DNA of 9,562 bases, from positions 1 through 9,562 of the forward strand of contig CAYVUB010000052.1 of NCBI GenBank assembly GCA_964454675.1, read 5' to 3'. The notes under the pieces are model-generated. The model had not been told where the DNA came from. It worked only from the letters and a program-made list of their open reading frames with translations, and made no database searches. The position numbers were made by a program, and so were the translations under genes. This DNA comes from CAYVUB01 sp964454675. GTDB lineage: Bacteria; Bacteroidota; Bacteroidia; Flavobacteriales; Flavobacteriaceae. Within the stretch, counting starts at the first letter, position 1. Every line of letters starts with the position of its first letter. Of this stretch, positions 5,010 to 9,562 are shown piece after piece.

Positions 5010-6488
5010 TTAATACGCCTTTGCAAACAGCACTCGTCTTTGTGAAGGTTTGCCTGTAAACACACAGTTTCCGGACTCTTTATCTTCTTCTAAAGGAATA
5101 CAACGTATGGTAGCTTTTGTCAATTCTTTGATGATTTGTTCGGTTTCGGCAGTACCGTCCCAATGTGCCGATATAAATCCGGTTTTTGTTTCCAGAACAT
5201 CTTTAAACTCATCAAAGGTTTCCACTTTGGTAATATGTGTATTTCTGAATTTTAATGCTTTATTGAATAACGCTACCTGGATTTCTTCTAATAAACCTTG
5301 AATTGCAGGTACCAGTGCATCAAGCCCAATAGTTGTTTTTGTGAAGTTATCACGCCGCGCCAGTTCTACCGTTCTGTTTTCTATATCTTTAGGGCCGATA
5401 GCTATTCGTAAAGGCACACCTTGCAATTCATATTGTGCAAACTTTGCACCCGGTCTAACAGTCGTTCTGTGATCAAATTTACAGCTTATACCTATCGCTT
5501 TGAGTTCTCTTATAATATCTTTCGCCTGATTTGAAATAATATCCAATTGTTCATCATCTTTAAAAATAGGAACTATCACTACTTGCAAAGGAGCTAAGTT
5601 AGGTGGTAAAACCAAGCCGTTATCATCACTGTGCGTCATAATCAGGGCACCCATTAATCGTGTGGAAACTCCCCATGATGTTGCCCATACATAATCCAAT
5701 CTACCTTCTTTATTGACAAACTTCACATCAAATGCTTTTGCAAAATTTTGCCCCAAAAAGTGTGATGTCCCTGCTTGTAATGCTTTGCCGTCTTGCATCA
5801 ATGCTTCAATACAATAAGTTTCATCAGCACCGGCAAATCGTTCGCCTTCTGTTTTAACACCTTGAATAACAGGCATTGCCATAAATCGCTCTGCAAAATC
5901 TGCATATACAGCATTCATTTGTTGTGCTTCTTCCAGTGCTTCTTGCTTGGTTTCGTGAGCTGTGTGCCCTTCCTGCCATAAAAATTCGGCAGTACGCAAA
6001 AACAATCGTGTGCGCATTTCCCAGCGTACTACATTTGCCCATTGGTTAATAAGTATCGGTAAATCTCTATAGCTTTGTATCCAACCTTTATAAGTGCTCC
6101 AGATAATCGCTTCACTGGTTGGTCGCACAACCAATTCTTCTTCAAGTTTAGCTTCAGGGTCAACTCGTAATTTTCCCGGATTGTCAGGGTCACTCTGAAG
6201 TCTGTAATGAGTTACTACAGCACATTCTTTTGCAAAACCTTCGGCATTTTTTTCTTCGGCCTCAAACAAACTTTTAGGAACGAATAATGGAAAATACGCA
6301 TTTTGATGCCCTGTTTCTTTAAACATTCTATCTAATTCTGCTTGCATTTTTTCCCAAATAGCATAGCCGTAAGGTTTAATTACCATACAGCCTCTTACGG
6401 CCGAATTCTCAGCCAAATCGGCTTTTACAACCAATTCGTTATACCATTTCGAATAATCTTCTGTTCTGCTTGTAAGATTTTTACTCAT
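5010..6488 (-). CDS. proS: Prolyl-tRNA synthetase, archaeal/eukaryotic type
   Basis: A 492-residue class II synthetase that charges tRNA-Pro with proline. It is the short archaeal/eukaryotic-like form, which lacks the bacterial editing insertion between motifs 2 and 3. Visible parts are motif 1 (about 38-72, PYGYAIWEKMQ...YFPLFVP), the substrate loop RPTSE (122-126), motif 2 (VVRWEMRTRLFLRTAEF, 153-169) and motif 3 (GVSTRLMGALIM, 273-284, with Arg277). The anticodon-binding domain runs from about 300 and a C-terminal domain ends in AKAY, the terminal Tyr typical of this type. I chose the ATG at 6488, where MSKNLTSRTEDYSKWY begins. The upstream in-frame TTG at 6506 would add only MCQITD and lies in the promoter region. 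No terminator separates proS from tRNA-Glu, so read-through is possible. Only a weak -7-like box (AACTTTTG, 6511-6504) is seen upstream. Confidence 0.96.
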   Translation of the reverse strand: MSKNLTSRTEDYSKWYNELVVKADLAENSAVRGCMVIKPYGYAIWEKMQAELDRMFKETGHQNAYFPLFVPKSLFEAEEKNAEGFAKECAVVTHYRLQSDPDNPGKLRVDPEAKLEEELVVRPTSEAIIWSTYKGWIQSYRDLPILINQWANVVRWEMRTRLFLRTAEFLWQEGHTAHETKQEALEEAQQMNAVYADFAERFMAMPVIQGVKTEGERFAGADETYCIEALMQDGKALQAGTSHFLGQNFAKAFDVKFVNKEGRLDYVWATSWGVSTRLMGALIMTHSDDNGLVLPPNLAPLQVVIVPIFKDDEQLDIISNQAKDIIRELKAIGISCKFDHRTTVRPGAKFAQYELQGVPLRIAIGPKDIENRTVELARRDNFTKTTIGLDALVPAIQGLLEEIQVALFNKALKFRNTHITKVETFDEFKDVLETKTGFISAHWDGTAETEQIIKELTKATIRCIPLEEDKESGNCVFTGKPSQRRVLFAKAY

Positions 6489-6551
6489 ATCTGTTATTTG
6501 GCACAAAAGTTGCGCTTATGTTAAATAATAAAATAGTTCAGCAAAACTAAC

Positions 6552-6559
6552 TATTTTTG
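6552..6559 (+). promoter_or_regulatory. -7 box of the lipoprotein/porin operon
   Basis: TATTTTTG matches TAnnTTTG fully and lies 28 nt upstream of the ATG at 6588. No TTG is found about 19 nt upstream, so the -33 half is missing or degenerate. Weak -33 elements may indicate activator dependence, but this is inference. The predicted start site falls inside the palindrome at 6560-6574. Confidence 0.45.
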
Positions 6560-6574
6560 TATTGTTCAACAATA
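6560..6574 (+). promoter_or_regulatory. Perfect 15-nt palindrome at the predicted start site
   Basis: TATTGTT-C-AACAATA is a perfect 7-bp inverted repeat around a single base. It begins immediately after the -7 box and would cover the transcription start of the 6588 gene. The spacing is typical of a repressor operator. It could also be chance in A+T-rich DNA, since a 1-nt loop cannot form an RNA hairpin with all pairs intact. Confidence 0.4.
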
Positions 6575-6587
6575 AAATTAAAGAGAT

Positions 6588-7580
6588 ATGCAATTTATAA
6601 CTTACTTACGCGCAAAATTGCCATTTTTTGTTGCACTAAGCTTACTTTTTGTCTTAGCTTCTTGTGGTTCTTACCAATATGTTGGTACAGATAATGATGG
6701 TATTTACAATTCTTCTATGGAAGTCCCTGTTGAAGAAACTTCTGTTGCCCAAACTACTACTAATCCAAACAATTCTTATTACAAAGAATTATTTGGAGAA
6801 AAATCAAAGCAATTTGAAAATATATCTCAGAGCAACAATGCGATTTTTACCGATATAGATAGTTATTCCGGTGATTATGATGACTCAGCAGATGTTGAAC
6901 CCAATCAATATGAAGGCTATGCCGGCTGGGGACAAGATAATCAGGATGTTAACATTCATATTTATAATAACGATGTCTGGGGATGGAACACGTTTGGCTG
7001 GGGTTATGCCGGTTGGGGATACAGACCCTGGGGATGGAACAGATGGGGCTGGAATACCGGTTGGGGCTGGAATAACTGGGGTTACGGCGGATTTTACGAC
7101 CCATGGTATCCTCACTACGGATATGGATTTTACGGTGGCTATTACGGAGGATTTCACGGTGGGTTTTACGGCTCTTATTATGGTAATAATTACAACAGAA
7201 ATCAAGTGTCTTTCAATTCAGGAAGACGCGGCAGTGTAAACGCTTATAACGCCAATAGAAATTCGACGGTTACAAGACGCGGCAGCAACGGCGATTTTAC
7301 AAGCTCAAGAAATTCAAGCATATCAAGAAGAAACAGCCAGGGAACAAATAACACATCTGTAAATACTAATACAACTACACGGAGAAATACTGACGCTCGC
7401 ACAAACACCAATACAAGCACAACCCGACGTACAAATAATGTAAATACAAACACCAGAAATTCTGATAACAGAGGCTCTTCACCAAGCATAAGCAGAGGGT
7501 CAAGCGGTAGTTCATCAAGCGGTTCAAGTGGCGGCGGAAGAAGCAGCGGCAGCTCAGGCGGCGGAAGAAGAGGCGGTTGA
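6588..7580 (+). CDS. Low-complexity lipoprotein with Trp/Gly-rich and Arg-Arg/Ser/Asn-rich regions
   Basis: A 330-residue predicted lipoprotein that I cannot name. Residues 1-25 are a signal peptide ending in a lipobox LAS|C with Cys26 as the lipidated residue. No acidic surface-export signal directly follows the Cys, so periplasmic-facing anchorage in the outer membrane is my guess. Residues 27-110 are acidic and more normal. Residues 113-200 are Trp/Gly/Tyr/Asn-rich with repeated WGWN-like units (12 Trp between 131 and 173), then Tyr/Gly-rich. Residues 205-300 are Asn/Ser/Thr/Arg-rich with spaced Arg-Arg pairs. The tail (300-330) is Ser/Gly/Arg with SGGGR repeats ending RRGG. The mature part has no Cys apart from the lipid site. 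It is followed after 49 nt by the FadL-like gene, suggesting an envelope operon. Adhesive, cell-wall-binding or self-assembling roles are possible but unproven. Confidence 0.9.
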   Translation: MQFITYLRAKLPFFVALSLLFVLASCGSYQYVGTDNDGIYNSSMEVPVEETSVAQTTTNPNNSYYKELFGEKSKQFENISQSNNAIFTDIDSYSGDYDDSADVEPNQYEGYAGWGQDNQDVNIHIYNNDVWGWNTFGWGYAGWGYRPWGWNRWGWNTGWGWNNWGYGGFYDPWYPHYGYGFYGGYYGGFHGGFYGSYYGNNYNRNQVSFNSGRRGSVNAYNANRNSTVTRRGSNGDFTSSRNSSISRRNSQGTNNTSVNTNTTTRRNTDARTNTNTSTTRRTNNVNTNTRNSDNRGSSPSISRGSSGSSSSGSSGGGRSSGSSGGGRRGG

Positions 7581-7629
7581 TTTTTGAAAACTTATAGCTA
7601 TTAAAATTTTATCAATTAAAAAATAACAA

Positions 7630-9150
7630 ATGAAAAAGTTACAGTTACTATTCATAGGTGCTTTATCTATGTCTAATATTATCTCGGCACAAGATGTTTC
7701 TGATGCGGTACGGTATTCTTCCGATGAAATACAGGGAACCGCACGTTTTAGAGCCATGAGCGGTGCTTTTGGAGCCTTAGGCGGAGATTTATCTGCCGTT
7801 AGCCTTAATCCTGCCGGAGCAGCAATATTCACATTAAGTCACGCCTCGGTATCACTTTCAAGTTTAAACATCAAAAATGATGTAAATTATTATAACAGTT
7901 TTAAGTCATCATCAGACTCTAAAATAGATTTGAACCAGGCAGGTGCTGCATTTGTTTTTGGAAGTACAAATCAAAATTCGCCCTGGAAAAAATTTGTATT
8001 AAGCATTGCCTATGATAAATTGGGTAATTATGACGACAGATGGAATTCATCGGGAGTCAGTACAAATTCAATTGACAGCTACTTTTATGCGTATGCACAA
8101 GGCTTAAGACTCGACGAGATTTCTGCGCTTCCGGGTGAAACTCTGGGGCAGGCTTATTCTGAAATAGGCGCTATATACGGTTTTGGAAATCAACAGGCGT
8201 TTTTAGGTTATGAATCTTTTATCCTTGAACCAGAGAATAATACTGATGATAACACGACCTACTTTTCAAACATGGCTAACGGAAATTTTAATCAAAATTA
8301 CACTTATGCAGCCAAAGGCTACAACGGAAAAGTCAGTTTTAATATTGCAACACAGTACAAAGACAATTTTTATTTCGGGTTAAATCTTAATTCTCATTTT
8401 ATCAATTATGAGAAATTCACAAGCCTTAATGAAAGCAACAACAATGCAGGTTCTGTGGTAAACCAGGTACGGTTTGAAAACAGTCTATCTACAATAGGTA
8501 CCGGATTTTCATTTCAATTGGGCGCCATTGCAAAAGTAACGGAAGAATTAAGAGTAGGCTTAGCTTACAATTCGCCTACATGGTTCAGAATCTCTGAAGA
8601 AACCACCCAATATCTGTCCACAACAAGAAACGAAGAAGGCTCAAACATTACACAGACCATTAACCCGTTAACCGTTAACGTGTTTCCTGATTACAGACTG
8701 CAAACACCAGGTAAAATTACAGGAAGCTTAGCATATATTTTTGGAGATAAAGGCTTGATAAGCTTTGATTATTCCCGTAAAGATTACAGCAATACAAAAT
8801 TCAAACCCACATCCGATTCTTATTTTGCGTTTCAAAACAACTTGATGAACAACATCCTTACAGATGCATCCACTTACCGTATAGGCGGTGAATACCGTTA
8901 CAAGCAATTAAGCTTCAGAGGCGGTTACCGGCTTGAAGAAAGTCCTTACAAAGACGATAATTTCTATGGAGATTTAACAGGATATTCCTTAGGTTTGGGA
9001 TACAATTTTGGAAACATAAAACTCGATGTTGCTTTCGACCAGTCCAACAGAGATTACAACCACCAACTGTATAACGTAGGACTTACAGACGCAGCAGTTA
9101 TTGATTCAAAATTAACAAACGTAACATTATCATTGGTTTTTAATTTGTAA
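7630..9150 (+). CDS. FadL/OmpP1/TodX-like outer-membrane transport protein
   Basis: A 506-residue predicted outer-membrane β-barrel. Residues 1-20 are a signal peptide (MKKLQLLFIGALSMSNIISA) and the mature protein begins at QDVSDAVRYS. The N-terminal segment GTARFRAMSGAFGALGGDLS with Asn60-Pro-Ala-Gly63 is the hatch-like motif of the FadL family. After it come many alternating aromatic/polar strands, and the protein ends in NVTLSLVFNL, a barrel-type C-terminal strand. FadL proteins move long-chain fatty acids or other hydrophobic compounds across the outer membrane. Flavobacterial relatives are often labelled hemin receptor or transporter, but I see no haem-specific motif and the substrate is open. 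The start is supported by the signal peptide and the A-rich region before the ATG. It lies 49 nt after the lipoprotein gene with no terminator between, and a strong terminator follows at 9174. Confidence 0.9.
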   Translation: MKKLQLLFIGALSMSNIISAQDVSDAVRYSSDEIQGTARFRAMSGAFGALGGDLSAVSLNPAGAAIFTLSHASVSLSSLNIKNDVNYYNSFKSSSDSKIDLNQAGAAFVFGSTNQNSPWKKFVLSIAYDKLGNYDDRWNSSGVSTNSIDSYFYAYAQGLRLDEISALPGETLGQAYSEIGAIYGFGNQQAFLGYESFILEPENNTDDNTTYFSNMANGNFNQNYTYAAKGYNGKVSFNIATQYKDNFYFGLNLNSHFINYEKFTSLNESNNNAGSVVNQVRFENSLSTIGTGFSFQLGAIAKVTEELRVGLAYNSPTWFRISEETTQYLSTTRNEEGSNITQTINPLTVNVFPDYRLQTPGKITGSLAYIFGDKGLISFDYSRKDYSNTKFKPTSDSYFAFQNNLMNNILTDASTYRIGGEYRYKQLSFRGGYRLEESPYKDDNFYGDLTGYSLGLGYNFGNIKLDVAFDQSNRDYNHQLYNVGLTDAAVIDSKLTNVTLSLVFNL

Positions 9151-9173
9151 ACAATCCTTTTTTACAAACCCAC

Positions 9174-9206
9174 AAAGCATCTCCCAAAAAGAGATGCTTT
9201 TTTATG
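9174..9206 (+). terminator. Rho-independent terminator of the lipoprotein/porin operon
   Basis: AAAGCATCTC (9174-9183) and GAGATGCTTT (9191-9200) form a perfect 10-bp stem with a 7-nt loop. The T-run of the stem continues to 9203, followed by ATG. It lies 24 nt past the stop codon of the FadL-like gene. Confidence 0.88.
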
Positions 9207-9228
9207 TCTTAAACTGTATATTGCTTTT

Positions 9229-9404
9229 GGGCGTGACCCTTTGCAGCCCTTGGCTTGGGCTACAAACGGTCGGGCTATTCGCTACAAGTCCTCGCTATGT
9301 TCCGCTATCGCTTCACTACGCTGTGGGCTTTCCGCTACAACTTAGCGAAGCGATATCACGAATACCTTTGAAAATAAATAATATGGATGAGTAATCCCTC
9401 ACGC
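9229..9404. repeat. G+C-richer, structured intergenic repeat-like element
   Basis: About 176 nt that are clearly richer in G+C than the flanks, bounded by GCGTGA (9231-9236) and its inverted copy TCACGC (9399-9404). Inside are a direct repeat GGGCTWTYCGCTACAA (9272-9287 and 9325-9340, 14/16 identical) and several inverted repeats. These are AGCCC/GGGCT (9245-9249, 9257-9261), TATCGCTTC/GAAGCGATA (9306-9314, 9347-9355) and CGCTA/TAGCG (9333-9337, 9343-9347). From memory, similar elements starting GGGCGT and ending ATCCCTMACGC are scattered between genes in Flavobacteriaceae genomes, which suggests a REP- or MITE-like dispersed repeat. No transposase is present here. An ORF across it (9194-9394) has no coding look. 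Copy number cannot be judged from one window. Confidence 0.65.
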
Positions 9405-9451
9405 ACACAAACCCAATGATTAGTACACTTATTCATATTCTGTCCTAACAC

Positions 9452-9487
9452 AAAACAAAAAAAGCACCGGAAATTATCCGATGCTTT
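9452..9487 (-). terminator. Rho-independent terminator of a minus-strand gene entering from the right
   Basis: On the minus strand 9487-9477 pairs with 9471-9461 as an 11-bp stem with a 5-nt loop, followed by a T-rich tract (TTTTGTTTTG, 9460-9451). The single imperfect pair is a U·G wobble in the minus-strand RNA but a C/A mismatch on the plus strand, which sets the direction. It lies just beyond the likely stop codon at 9509. Confidence 0.78.
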
Positions 9488-9508
9488 TAATTGTTATCAT
9501 TTAAGAGT

Positions 9509-9562
9509 TTATCTTTTCAATGTAAAATGGGCTTTAAACTCTTTTCTATGTCCTGTTGAGGG
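9509..9562 (-). CDS. Probable C-terminal end of a minus-strand gene, cut by the window edge
   Basis: Reading from the window edge (9562), one minus-strand frame is open for 17 codons and ends in TAA at 9511-9509. Its last residues are HRKEFKAHFTLKR. The minus-strand terminator 21 nt further on supports a gene ending here. A second minus-strand frame is also open (ending KSLKPILH, stop TGA at 9519-9517), so the frame choice is uncertain. The piece is too short to identify the product. Confidence 0.4.
   Translation of the reverse strand, partial: PSTGHRKEFKAHFTLKR

Noticed and set aside
6489..6506. TTG start for proS at 6506
   Set aside because: It adds six residues with no family support, and the TTG belongs to a -7-like box; the ATG at 6488 fits the usual ProRS N-terminus.
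6885..7205. Minus-strand frame and other frames over the lipoprotein gene (also 6871-7239 +, 7244-7489 -)
   Set aside because: These frames are open only because the lipoprotein codons are repetitive; the plus-strand frame with signal peptide and lipobox is clearly the coding one.
9194..9394. 66-codon plus-strand ORF after the FadL-like gene
   Set aside because: It starts inside the terminator hairpin and runs through the structured repeat element; no family resemblance and no promoter.
1..9562. CRISPR array, toxin-antitoxin, phage or restriction-modification system
   Set aside because: No regularly spaced repeats, no integrase or nuclease genes and no paired small toxin/antitoxin genes are visible; nearly all coding space is housekeeping or envelope genes.

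Overview
The window looks like a chromosomal housekeeping segment of a low-G+C member of the Bacteroidota, most likely a Flavobacteriaceae species. Three things point there. The gene products (short zinc mannose-6-phosphate isomerase, archaeal/eukaryotic-type ProRS, Fer4_19 protein, FadL-like porin) read like flavobacterial versions. Shine-Dalgarno sites are absent and the regions upstream of starts are A-rich. Several genes carry a very clean Bacteroidota-type promoter, TTG/TTTG-N19-TAnnTTTG.

Layout, left to right. Positions 1-120 hold a minus-strand tRNA-Thr(UGU) with its own terminator and an excellent promoter. Positions 179-2384 hold a tight minus-strand gene block read in the order idi (IPP isomerase), a PTPS/QueD-family pterin synthase, manA (mannose-6-phosphate isomerase) and a small helical protein of unknown function. 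idi overlaps the next gene and manA follows after 3 nt. prfC (RF3) starts divergently at 2504 and is followed on the same strand by a 75-residue divergent 4Fe-4S protein at 4244. From 4570 to 6488 the minus strand carries proS, tRNA-Glu(UUC) and rpsT. A strong promoter precedes tRNA-Glu and one terminator follows rpsT, so tRNA-Glu and rpsT look like a single tRNA-mRNA transcription unit. On the plus strand, divergent from proS, are a lipoprotein with extreme low-complexity composition (6588-7580) and a FadL/OmpP1-like outer-membrane barrel (7630-9150), apparently an envelope operon ending in a strong terminator.

Positions 9229-9404 hold a G+C-richer, internally repetitive, hairpin-rich intergenic element bounded by GCGTGA and TCACGC. 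The right edge has a minus-strand terminator and probably the last codons of a minus-strand gene that begins outside the window.

I see no CRISPR array, transposase, phage gene or defence system. The items most worth following up are the intergenic repeat element, the lipoprotein with Trp/Gly and spaced Arg-Arg motifs, the apparently leaderless idi mRNA, the tRNA-Glu/rpsT unit and the Cys-x5-His-Gly-His motif in the pterin synthase. None of these establishes a new system. All calls come from reading the sequence without database searches.
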